A stretch of DNA of 64,000 nt from Hahella sp. CCB-MM4 (GTDB taxonomy: Bacteria; Pseudomonadota; Gammaproteobacteria; Pseudomonadales; Oleiphilaceae), in the NCBI RefSeq assembly GCF_002260525.1, contig NZ_MRYI01000021.1, positions 1 through 64,000 on the forward strand, in the 5' to 3' direction. The position numbers and the translations under genes are program-made. Below, piece after piece: positions 56,126 to 64,000 of this stretch (positions within the stretch are counted from its first letter, which is position 1; every line of letters begins with the position of its first letter). The notes under the pieces are model-generated. The model worked only from the letters and a program-made list of their open reading frames with translations. It was not told the origin of the DNA and did not search any database.

Positions 56126-58477
56126 TCAAACATATTCACTCAGAGCGCCTTCCTTGAAGCGCCGGACAATCCCGGCCAATTCCTCATAGCGTATGGGCTT
56201 GGTCAAAAACTCATTCATGCCCGCCTCAAAACACTTTTGCTTTTCACCGGCAAAGGCATTGGCGGTAAGTGCAACGATGGGAATATTTCTGTAGGGTTCA
56301 TTGCTGGCCCGAATGCGTCTGGTCGTGTCATAGCCGTCCAATACCGGCATCCAGCAGTCCATGAATACCATGTCAAAATTGCCGGTACCCAATTGCTGCA
56401 ATGCAACTTCTCCATTTTCTGCCATTTCCACACGACACCCACACTTTTCGAGCATCTTGCGGGCTAGATTTCGGTTAACCTCATTATCCTCAACCAGCAA
56501 CACATAAAGCTCCCCGTGCGACGGACGTGTCTGCTCCAGCGATCTGGCAAGCGAGGGTGACAAGACCATTGCGGCATTAGACCTTCTTCCAGTCACCTGA
56601 TCGTATAGAACATCACGAACAACCAGCTCTCGATCCACCTTACTAAGATAAGCCGAGGCACCCGACTGATGGTACTTGGTAATCGTTTCCACTTTTGGAT
56701 GCGGGGACAACACTAGAATCGGCACGCCTTTATGCTCTTCCTGCTGACGAATATCCCGAATCAGAGCTGTCATTTGATCTATGGCAACATCTTCACTGTC
56801 AGCGATAGTTTCATCCAGAATAAAGGCATCATAGGGCTGTCCGGTATCCCTGACCTGATCCAGAAGCTGCTCCACATCCCTGATATTCTTCGCCACATCA
56901 ATCTGCAGCCGATCTTCTTCTCCCAGCTGTTCAATAATGGCGCGAAGACTAAGCTCGTTTGTATCAGCCAGTAACAAGTGCCCAATCTGCAACGCCGAAT
57001 CTTCCGAAGAGGTGGATAAATCCTCTCCAGAAAGGAGTCCCGCTTCGGTTTCAAACCAGAAGGTTGACCCCTTGCCTACTTCACTCTCGATCCCGAAACG
57101 GCCGCCAAGAAGCTCAATCATCTCGCGGGCCAGAGCAAGTTTCAGCCCAATCCCAACCTCAGGGAGACTCTCAGCTGTCGCAGCCTCAAAAGTATTGGCC
57201 AGTATCCTGCGCTTGTCTTCAGCACTGAGTCCTGCCCCGTTGTCTTCAACTGCCATACGCAGCGTCAGGGTTCCCCCTGAACTGGACACAGGAACCACAT
57301 GCAGTACCACCTGCCCTTTAATGGTCAAGCTGATTGCAACACTGAGTAGGCACTCCAGAATTCGCAACAAATTCACCCGATCCAGAATTACCTTCTTGGG
57401 AATTGCCGCATCTACATAACTTTCGATAGTCAGACTCTTTGCGTCAGCCTTACCGGAAAGACTGGCAATGGTTTCCTGCAGCAGCGACTTCAATTCCGTT
57501 GGGCAGGAATCACTTTCCAGCGCCCCGGACTCAAGCTTGGAGAGATCCAGCATGTCATTCAACATTGCCAACAGGGATTCCGAACTTTGCTGGACAGCAG
57601 AAATATACTCACGTTGCTCATCAGTCTGGGCGGTGTCCTGGAGCAGACCGGAGTACCCAAGTATATTGTTCATTGGTGTGCGAAGTTCATGGCTGATATT
57701 CGCGATAAACAGGCTCTTATTGTGACTTGCCTGCAACGCTTCTACACGCTCAAGGTGAGATTGTTTCTCGGACTCGTGCAACTCACTGGCCTGAGTCCTG
57801 ACGCGCCCCTGAAGTCCATTGATGAATTTGACAATTTTACTCAACTCATCCGCCAAGGGTGGCTCCTGGCGATCCAAAACCAATTCCTCGGGATCTGAGC
57901 TTTTCATGCTATGGGTCGAATGGCGGCAGATTTTTTCCAGGTGCCGCATAATCAGATAGCGAATCATCAGCAGAAGAAATACCGCTATCAGTAAAATCTT
58001 TATCAACTGCAGGACCAGCGTTCGGCCAAAATAGATCAGCGTGTCCTGATGTAGTGACTCCAGAGACACCAGAACAGTCAGATCCCCCAACCACAACTCT
58101 GGTTTGGTCTCCTGATGCATAGGATATGTACGGCTGATAGACGGCTCCCCCTGTGGTGGAGAGCCTAGCGTGAAGGTGGTGTCTATGCTGGTGACCAGAG
58201 TGGCATTATAGATACTGGGGTGCTTGAGAATACCTTCCAGAGTACCCTCGATCGCGGTTGTATCAATACTCCAGATACTATGCACCAGACCAGGCTGAAT
58301 CGCGCTGACGGTATTATCAAGCCCAGTCAACAATTCATCCATTTCGCGCTGATACTCTGACCAAGTCAAAAAGACGGTACTGGCTATAGCAATAACGATA
58401 CTAAACCCCAGAACTCTAACCGCTGTTTTCGCACTTAAAGGGTATGATCTGGCGCTATCAAACAGACTCAACCACAA
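56126..58477 (-). CDS. Hybrid histidine kinase with degenerate N-box and two receiver domains
   Basis: 783 residues, starting at a TTG with GGAG eight bases upstream; no in-frame ATG occurs before residue 46. Order: TM1 (about 22-40), periplasmic sensor (41-150), TM2 (153-175), linker, HisKA with ANISHELRTPMNNILG (His263), ATPase domain with VEDNGAGLS and VGIGLKLALA but LECLLSVAISLT where the N-box Asn is expected (Val380), receiver 1 (about 500-620, Asp555, Ser591, Lys613, one acidic pocket residue missing) and receiver 2 (658-780, Glu663, Asp664, Asp707, Thr738, Lys760, complete). No Hpt domain is present. The layout recalls BarA/GacS, but the kinase core may be weak. Confidence 0.88.
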   Translation of the reverse strand: MWLSLFDSARSYPLSAKTAVRVLGFSIVIAIASTVFLTWSEYQREMDELLTGLDNTVSAIQPGLVHSIWSIDTTAIEGTLEGILKHPSIYNATLVTSIDTTFTLGSPPQGEPSISRTYPMHQETKPELWLGDLTVLVSLESLHQDTLIYFGRTLVLQLIKILLIAVFLLLMIRYLIMRHLEKICRHSTHSMKSSDPEELVLDRQEPPLADELSKIVKFINGLQGRVRTQASELHESEKQSHLERVEALQASHNKSLFIANISHELRTPMNNILGYSGLLQDTAQTDEQREYISAVQQSSESLLAMLNDMLDLSKLESGALESDSCPTELKSLLQETIASLSGKADAKSLTIESYVDAAIPKKVILDRVNLLRILECLLSVAISLTIKGQVVLHVVPVSSSGGTLTLRMAVEDNGAGLSAEDKRRILANTFEAATAESLPEVGIGLKLALAREMIELLGGRFGIESEVGKGSTFWFETEAGLLSGEDLSTSSEDSALQIGHLLLADTNELSLRAIIEQLGEEDRLQIDVAKNIRDVEQLLDQVRDTGQPYDAFILDETIADSEDVAIDQMTALIRDIRQQEEHKGVPILVLSPHPKVETITKYHQSGASAYLSKVDRELVVRDVLYDQVTGRRSNAAMVLSPSLARSLEQTRPSHGELYVLLVEDNEVNRNLARKMLEKCGCRVEMAENGEVALQQLGTGNFDMVFMDCWMPVLDGYDTTRRIRASNEPYRNIPIVALTANAFAGEKQKCFEAGMNEFLTKPIRYEELAGIVRRFKEGALSEYV

Positions 58478-58886
58478 AACTCATTCTCCATCCAAGATCG
58501 CCATCGCTGATTATTCATCAGGATTACAGGGAAACCTGACACAATTGTCCTATAACGCCGGGGGATATTACACCCGCAACTATCTTCTTACAGTCCTGAT
58601 TTTAACCACTTTCTTTAATATAAAATCCAGAAGTAGGCAGTAGCGAAATCAGATTTAAAAGTTTGATTATGACGAGTCCTGGGTCTTGTATACCCGCCCG
58701 CTTAACATTGTAGCAGCGCACCCGGCGAATACTTAATTTACTAGACAAAATCGTCCCGGTCAGCCCCCGTACACCTCAAATAGTTATCCCATCCCGACAT
58801 TGTGAATAGCAAGCTTCGGAATCACCTGCTATCTTACCCTCCAAACACATTGAAATAGCTGTAATTTTTGTGAAGGAGTCGTTTTC
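58478..58886. other. Intergenic region, no gene seen
   Basis: 409 bases between the divergent hybrid kinase and the antiporter. Both strands lack a supported coding frame, and no terminator, riboswitch or clear promoter pair was found. It must hold both promoters. Confidence 0.5.
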
Positions 58887-60677
58887 TTGAATGAGCACCT
58901 GGTGATTGGGTTGGCTGCCATTATATTTTTTGGCGTTACCGCCCAATATGTCGCATGGAGGCTTAAACTTCCTTCAATCCTGCTGCTTCTGATTTCCGGA
59001 TTTGTTCTTGGCCCGATATCAGGCTTATTGTCACCGGACGAGCAATTTGGCGAACTTCTGTTCCCTGCAATCTCTTTTGCCGTGGCAATAATTCTGTTTG
59101 AAGGCGGCCTCAGCCTGAAAATCAGAGAGCTGAAAATGACCTCCGGCGTTGTCAGAAAGCTGGTCAGTATAGGCCTGGTGACGACTTTCATCCTGAGTTT
59201 TCTGATTTCCAAATTCACCCTGGATATTCCCTGGGTACTGGCCATTCTGTTCGGTGCCATACTGACGGTTACAGGTCCGACCGTGGTCCTCCCGCTTTTG
59301 ATGCTCATCAGGCCCAAAGGACAGATCGGCTCAATACTGAAATGGGAAGGTATACTCAACGATCCAATAGGCGCTCTGTTCGCCGTGCTGATCTTTGAAG
59401 CCGTTGTATCGGCTAGTGTCGGTCAGGCAACAACCCTATTCCTGTCAGGGTTTATGATCACGATATTTTTGGGAGCCCTTATGGGACTGCCAGCCGGCAT
59501 GCTGGTCGCCACTTCTCTAAAGCACCACTGGATACCGGAGTTTCTCAATAACGCTTTTACTCTGGCAATCGTGATCACCCTGTTCGCTGTTTCCAATTTG
59601 ATTCAACCTGAAAGCGGCCTGTTCAGTGTCACTGTAATGGGTATTTATCTTGGCAACCAGCGCCTGGTATCGATACGAAATATTGTTGGTTTTAAAGAGG
59701 ACCTAAGGGTTCTGTTACTCTCATCGTTATTTATTGTTCTGGCTGCCAGACTTCAATTTTCCGATCTGCAACAGATCCATATTGGCAGCATCATTCTGTT
59801 GATCATGCTTGTGGTTGTAGTACGGCCTGCAGCCGTCTGGCTATCTTCTATCGGTTCAAACCTCAGCTGGCAGGAAAGGGTATTTCTGTCATCCATGGCC
59901 CCGAGAGGGATTGTGGCAGCCGCCGTCATATCATTATTTGCAGTTCGGCTCGAGTCGATGGGCATAGAAGGATCTGAAATTCTTGCCCCCAATATGTTCC
60001 TGATTATCGTCGGCACTATCCTCATATATGGACTCGCCGCCAGACCACTGGCCAAAACCCTCCATTTATCTGATGACAACCCTCAGGGGTGTGTAATTCT
60101 CGGCTCCAACATCCTGTCCATAGCCCTGGCCAAAGCTTTAAAAGCTGAGGGAATCAGCACCACCATCATTGACGCTCAATGGGCCAACATCAAAGAAGCC
60201 CGCATGGAAGGCCTCAATACACTCAATGCCAATATTTTGTCCGAAACCGTTCAAGAGAAAATCAATTTTACGGGAATGGGAAAATTTCTTGCCCTGACTT
60301 CAAATCTGGAACTCAACTCCCTTGCCTGCATCCGCTTTTCAGATATTTTCGGCCTCAAAGAAGTTTATCAATTAGGTGAGCCTGAAGATAAAGACAAGCC
60401 GGCACAGTGGATTCCTGATGACTTGTCAGGCGTCGCTCTTTTCGGCCCCAATTCCACCTACAACGAGTTAATCAAGCGAATTCATCACGGAGCCAAAGTC
60501 AAACGAACTCCGTTAACTAAAGACTTTAGTTACGACGACTACAAGACCCAAAACGAAGGGAAGAACCCAGTTCTGTTATGTATCGTGACAGAAAATAAAA
60601 GCCTGCTATATGTTACCGTAAACAAAAAAATCCAACCCAAACCCGGGCAGGTCATTATCAGCCTGATTGATAGCTAG
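58887..60677 (+). CDS. CPA-type cation/proton antiporter with C-terminal TrkA-N-like domain
   Basis: 596 residues. It starts at a TTG with GGAG eight bases before it; the nearby ATG at 58891 is out of frame and soon stops. Twelve to thirteen helices occupy residues 1-390; GPTVVLPLLMLIRP and ILNDPIGALFAVLIFEAVV (Asn-Asp pair) are the ion-exchange core, and MAPRGIVAAAVISLFAVRL is typical of NhaP/CPA1 proteins. From about 395 a Rossmann-like domain follows (GCVILGSNILSIALAKALKA), in which the usual GxGxxG is GSNxxS, so nucleotide binding may be lost. Probably exchanges Na+ or K+ for H+. Confidence 0.88.
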   Translation: MNEHLVIGLAAIIFFGVTAQYVAWRLKLPSILLLLISGFVLGPISGLLSPDEQFGELLFPAISFAVAIILFEGGLSLKIRELKMTSGVVRKLVSIGLVTTFILSFLISKFTLDIPWVLAILFGAILTVTGPTVVLPLLMLIRPKGQIGSILKWEGILNDPIGALFAVLIFEAVVSASVGQATTLFLSGFMITIFLGALMGLPAGMLVATSLKHHWIPEFLNNAFTLAIVITLFAVSNLIQPESGLFSVTVMGIYLGNQRLVSIRNIVGFKEDLRVLLLSSLFIVLAARLQFSDLQQIHIGSIILLIMLVVVVRPAAVWLSSIGSNLSWQERVFLSSMAPRGIVAAAVISLFAVRLESMGIEGSEILAPNMFLIIVGTILIYGLAARPLAKTLHLSDDNPQGCVILGSNILSIALAKALKAEGISTTIIDAQWANIKEARMEGLNTLNANILSETVQEKINFTGMGKFLALTSNLELNSLACIRFSDIFGLKEVYQLGEPEDKDKPAQWIPDDLSGVALFGPNSTYNELIKRIHHGAKVKRTPLTKDFSYDDYKTQNEGKNPVLLCIVTENKSLLYVTVNKKIQPKPGQVIISLIDS

Positions 60678-60712
60678 ATTAACCTGATAATAATTCAAAG
60701 AAACCGTTATCC

Positions 60713-61738
60713 ATGACATTACAGATCCGAACCTCCAAGCATAGATTGGCCTGTATATTCAGTGCCACTCTGATATCCCTTTTTTCCGCAGCGACAAACG
60801 CAGACGCACCGGGCCGTTACATGAACCCTCTGACGGCCCCCATATTGTTGCCCACTACGAACATATTCGGATTACCGGATTTACAAACCAGGGAACTGTC
60901 TCCGGATTCCAGGTTTGAACTGTCGCTTTCGTCACACTTGGCCAACACCTATATTAACCGGTCTGCCGGAGAGGATGACGCCATTATTGATGGAGAAATC
61001 ATGGTGGCCGCCATTAAAGGTCGCTGGAAATTAAATGAGCATTATGATGTATCTCTATATGTCCCTTACGTCCAACAAGACGAAGGTCAGCTGGATAACC
61101 TGATCTATGACTGGCATGAATGGTTTGGCCTGCCCCAGGGAGGCAGAACGGAAGCAACCAACAATCAGTTTAAGTATCGGTATCGCCACAACGGACAAAC
61201 CTTAATGGAGTTGAACGATTCTGAGGCGGGGTTGGGAGATATTCGGCTGGGCCTTCAACGATCATTTGTCTGGGGGGAACAAACCTGGCTGGCCCAAATG
61301 GAAATTAAAGCTCCAACCGGAGACGCAGACTACCTTAACGGAAGTGGCGCCTGGGATGCCTCACTGGGCCTGGGGTGGCAGCAGGAAGTGGAATCACAGC
61401 TTGGCCGTTTCTCCCATTTTGCAGCAGCAGGTTTGAGCTATCTTGGAGACATGGACCTCCGTCTATCCAGTGCTCAAAACAACTGGGCGGCTAGTGCTCG
61501 TACGGGGTTTCACTGGCATGCACTGCAATGGCTGACAATCACAGCACAATTGGACACCCATTCACCACTTTATGACAGCGACTTGAAATCGTTCAGCAGT
61601 TTTCCGTTACAGCTTACCGCTGGCGGCCGCTTTATCATTAATAGGAGCACCGACATACAACTGAGCATGGGAGAGGATCTCAATACCGTTGTCTCCCCCG
61701 ATTTTGCAGTCAACGCCGCAGTTAGTCACAGATGGTAA
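60713..61738 (+). CDS. DUF3187 family protein, probable outer-membrane or periplasmic
   Basis: 341 residues. A signal peptide (ACIFSATLISLFSAATNADA) ends near residue 32. The mature N-terminus PLTAPILLPTTNIFGLPDLQ and the DVSLYVPYVQQDEGQLDNL region match DUF3187. Alternating hydrophobic strands through the rest, and a final aromatic residue (SHRW), suggest a beta-barrel. Function unknown. It starts 35 bases after the antiporter and could be co-transcribed. Confidence 0.82.
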   Translation: MTLQIRTSKHRLACIFSATLISLFSAATNADAPGRYMNPLTAPILLPTTNIFGLPDLQTRELSPDSRFELSLSSHLANTYINRSAGEDDAIIDGEIMVAAIKGRWKLNEHYDVSLYVPYVQQDEGQLDNLIYDWHEWFGLPQGGRTEATNNQFKYRYRHNGQTLMELNDSEAGLGDIRLGLQRSFVWGEQTWLAQMEIKAPTGDADYLNGSGAWDASLGLGWQQEVESQLGRFSHFAAAGLSYLGDMDLRLSSAQNNWAASARTGFHWHALQWLTITAQLDTHSPLYDSDLKSFSSFPLQLTAGGRFIINRSTDIQLSMGEDLNTVVSPDFAVNAAVSHRW

Positions 61739-61879
61739 TTAACGATAAAAAAGACAGTCTTGGATGATTAATCATTAGCAATGCAGTTGAGGCCGGCACG
61801 ACGTATCGATAATATGCCCCATAATCTTTAGGTTATTGATGATGGCACTCAGCCGACTTTTCTGGAGTTTAACCAAATT

Positions 61880-62443
61880 ATGAGACGATCACTGCAAATC
61901 GCCTTTCTGGCAGGCTTACCGCTGATTGCCGCCGGAACCGCACATGCGACTGAGCTGGATTTGAATATCAGCAACAAAGCCGCCAATGCCCAAATCAATA
62001 TGATTCCCGACTCGCGTAAGTTTGATGCCGGTGTAGGTTATATCTATCACGAGAGCAGTACGCACATTTTCAATGCAGACTTTCATGCTCGCGGTCAGAC
62101 GGCGATCGGTAATCTGCCAACCACCGTTGGCGTAGGCGTTCAGGGAACCATTTTTGATGAGGACAATCTGGACGGTTCAGCCCTAGGTCTCGGCGGTAAC
62201 GCTCATATTAAAATCCCCGCCGTGCCGGGATTGGGCTTAAAAGCAGCTCTCCACTACGCGCCGTCTATCACATCCTTTGGCGATATCGACAGACTGGTAC
62301 GCTTTGACAGCCGAGTAACTTACCGCATTATCCAAAATGCAGATATTTACGCAGGTTATCGTATTGTCAGGACCAAAGTGGAAAACGCCGGCAACGAAAC
62401 GCTGGATGAAAACGTGCACCTGGGCTTTACCCTGCAATTCTAA
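61880..62443 (+). CDS. YfaZ-family outer-membrane protein
   Basis: 187 residues. Signal peptide RSLQIAFLAGLPLIAAGTAH with cleavage near AHA at 22-24. The mature protein is a run of amphipathic strands (FDAGVGYIYHESSTHIFNAD, GVGVQGTIFDEDNLDGSALG) and ends in the outer-membrane signature HLGFTLQF with a terminal Phe. YfaZ is a small predicted barrel of unknown role. GGAG lies 12 bases before the ATG, which is a little far. It is followed by repeats and a terminator. Confidence 0.87.
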   Translation: MRRSLQIAFLAGLPLIAAGTAHATELDLNISNKAANAQINMIPDSRKFDAGVGYIYHESSTHIFNADFHARGQTAIGNLPTTVGVGVQGTIFDEDNLDGSALGLGGNAHIKIPAVPGLGLKAALHYAPSITSFGDIDRLVRFDSRVTYRIIQNADIYAGYRIVRTKVENAGNETLDENVHLGFTLQF

Positions 62444-62484
62444 GTTTTGCTGATCAGCGCTAATCCTGTTGAAGGAACCAATCC

Positions 62485-62545
62485 CCCGTTTATGGGACTA
62501 TAGGCCCGTTTAAGGGGCTACAGTCCTGATTTGGGGAATGATAGG
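62485..62545 (+). repeat. Degenerate tandem repeats downstream of the YfaZ gene
   Basis: Two adjacent 20-base units begin CCCGTTTATGGGACTATAGG (62485-62504) and CCCGTTTAAGGGGCTACAGT (62505-62524). A third, more diverged unit CCTGATTTGGGGAATGATAGG follows at 62525-62545 and forms the left arm of the terminator. Confidence 0.6.
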
Positions 62546-62568
62546 CATTATCTGCCCATTCCCCTTTT
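62533..62568 (+). terminator. Terminator after the YfaZ gene
   Basis: GGGGAATG (62533-62540) pairs with CATTCCCC (62557-62564), with an inner GGCA/TGCC pair, followed by TTTTCC. It ends the YfaZ transcript before the lipoprotein gene. Confidence 0.85.
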
Positions 62569-62700
62569 CCTACCACATCACAATATCCGTCGCTGCCCCT
62601 TTTTGTCACCTTCCTGACCCTTTAAACTAGCAGTTACGAATCATTCGTCACATGCACTTGAATCAGCCCTTGTCAGCGCTAAGATCCGGATAATAAGACT

Positions 62701-64000
62701 ATGCACACACGGAACTGTCTCATTAGGTTTTTGGGGATTAAAGTCGTCTCAGACTTCCGCTCAACCCTACTCCCATTAATGATAATGTTCAGCCTGGCCC
62801 TGACCGGATGTGGCGGTGGCGAAGAGTCCCTGGACGGCTTGGGCACCTTCGGTTCCCCTTCAACCAATAACGGCAATGGCGTTGATGACCCCGTCGCTTC
62901 CAATGAGATCAACCTTAGAGTCGAAGCCACAACCGGAATGCGCTCAGCTACGGTGTCACAACGGCTTTTCGACTTCATGACTCCCGCCAAAGCCTTCGCA
63001 ATCGATGCGGGGAGCAGCGTCAGTGCCGATATCAAAGTCAGGCACCTCAGCCGTGATGGCGAGGTTCTTTATGACGGAGTCATTGATGAGGGAGATTATT
63101 TTATAGTCGATAATGAAAACGGCACCTACACCATTGTTTTTGATGGCTCATCTATTCCAAATCGCATGGATCTGGCGATCATCGCCACCCTTTCCAACGG
63201 CACCGTACTGAGACGTGGTCTTCCCAATACGGCAGAGGGAATAGTAATTAACGCAGCGACAGAGTATGCGGTACAGCAATTCTATTCCAGCTTCAGCAGC
63301 CAGTCAGAACTGGACAATCTGCTTTCCTGTACTTCCGGATGTGACGGCCAATCCGAGACTCATATGCTGAACTGGCTCGCGCTGAATAACGCGGTAATGG
63401 ATTTCGAAATCACTATCCCAGACGACTATGACCTGGATGAAGCCATTGACCTGTTGGACAGTAATTCGCTGGTGCAGGACTATGTTGATCAATTCATCGA
63501 TACAATCAAAGAAACCAAGGTGGAAAGCATCGATAACTCCACCATTGCAAAGGCACTCAGTAACCGGTCGGGAAATTACAATTCCGTGCTGTTTGCCATG
63601 GGCCTGAATCAGGGGCTGCCAGATGAATCCGATGCAGACAACAAGACCGTCGTATTTTCCAACCAGACTTCTGACGTACTGACCAACACGGCTTCTGATG
63701 TTACCTCTTACATCTATCCCAAGATCGTTATCAGCACAAGCATACTAAGTTTTAACCCTGTCCTGATCGAACAGGTACCGTGGTCACGAACCTCTCTGAC
63801 CCAGCTCAGCGACAACACCTTCGATACCAGCAGCACCATTATCGATACTGAAACAAACCGCCAGGAAGGCACCGTATTTACCTTTTTGTCGCCTAAAGGC
63901 CACTTTGACATGGCTCGTCTCCAAACCCAGACGATTACTCAGGAGACTTCAGCCAGCCCCACCGGATGGCTGAATAATCCATTTTTCACCCGTTACTACA
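62701..64000 (+). CDS. Unrecognised lipoprotein, N-terminal part (runs off the window)
   Basis: An uninterrupted frame of 433 codons from the ATG at 62701 to the window end. The N-terminus has a hydrophobic stretch (STLLPLMIMFSLALTGC) with a lipobox LTGC at about residues 34-37, followed by GGGEESLDG, so it is probably a lipoprotein. The mature part is acidic and Ser/Thr-rich with alternating strand-like segments (VSADIKVRHLSRDGEVLYDG; GTYTIVFDGSSIPNRMD), and has a Cys pair CTSGCDG near residue 211. No family was recognised. The start is uncertain: no strong ribosome-binding site is seen. Confidence 0.75.
   Translation, partial: MHTRNCLIRFLGIKVVSDFRSTLLPLMIMFSLALTGCGGGEESLDGLGTFGSPSTNNGNGVDDPVASNEINLRVEATTGMRSATVSQRLFDFMTPAKAFAIDAGSSVSADIKVRHLSRDGEVLYDGVIDEGDYFIVDNENGTYTIVFDGSSIPNRMDLAIIATLSNGTVLRRGLPNTAEGIVINAATEYAVQQFYSSFSSQSELDNLLSCTSGCDGQSETHMLNWLALNNAVMDFEITIPDDYDLDEAIDLLDSNSLVQDYVDQFIDTIKETKVESIDNSTIAKALSNRSGNYNSVLFAMGLNQGLPDESDADNKTVVFSNQTSDVLTNTASDVTSYIYPKIVISTSILSFNPVLIEQVPWSRTSLTQLSDNTFDTSSTIIDTETNRQEGTVFTFLSPKGHFDMARLQTQTITQETSASPTGWLNNPFFTRYY

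Overview
The window comes from a gammaproteobacterium of the Pseudomonas/Oceanospirillales type, probably marine, of moderate G+C. The evidence is gene order: recA-cinA next to mutS-fdxA; the long run rpsB-tsf-pyrH-frr-uppS-cdsA-dxr-rseP-bamA-skp-lpxD-fabZ-lpxA-lpxB-rnhB; map-glnD-dapC-arsC-like-dapD-dapE with the long pseudomonad-type DapD; and pilA/pilBCD-coaE-yacG. I cannot name the genus from the sequence alone. No rRNA, tRNA, transposase, prophage or CRISPR array was seen.

Layout. 1-2931: the start of a polyol (mannitol/sorbitol-type) ABC transporter, with a permease cut by the window edge and a binding protein, divergent from an AraC-family regulator. 3070-8672: recA with a LexA box, pncC/cinA C-domain, mutS, fdxA and a DUF4124 protein. 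8841-23833 (minus strand): translation, isoprenoid, phospholipid, outer-membrane assembly and lipid A genes in one compact block. Several stop/start overlaps and GTG starts point to translational coupling. 24217-33396: map, glnD, lysine biosynthesis genes (dapC, dapD, dapE), two linked unknown genes, a membrane-anchored cold-shock protein and slyX.

33630-49106 is the accessory part: a visibly A+T-richer surface-glycan and pilin-modification island between slyX and pilB. Its left half (plus strand) has a fused CMP-nonulosonate synthetase/PseG-like protein, a NeuB-like synthase, a pyruvyltransferase-family protein, a Wzx flippase, a candidate nonulosonate transferase and a GT2. Its right half (minus strand) runs from a sigma-54-type promoter through pilA, a GT-C-like membrane/TPR protein, a second pilin, a polyprenyl-phosphate-type GT2, a DUF354 protein, an asparagine-synthetase-like amidotransferase and a GT4. 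I read the right half as a candidate pilin glycosylation locus: the GT2 would make a lipid-linked sugar that the GT-C/TPR protein transfers to one or both pilins. This is inference.

49451-55504 holds pilB, pilC, pilD, coaE, yacG, a HIT protein and trmO. 55517-64000 holds a PilZ protein, a hybrid histidine kinase with a degenerate N-box, a CPA-type cation/proton antiporter, a DUF3187 protein, a YfaZ-like outer-membrane protein and an unrecognised lipoprotein that runs off the right edge.
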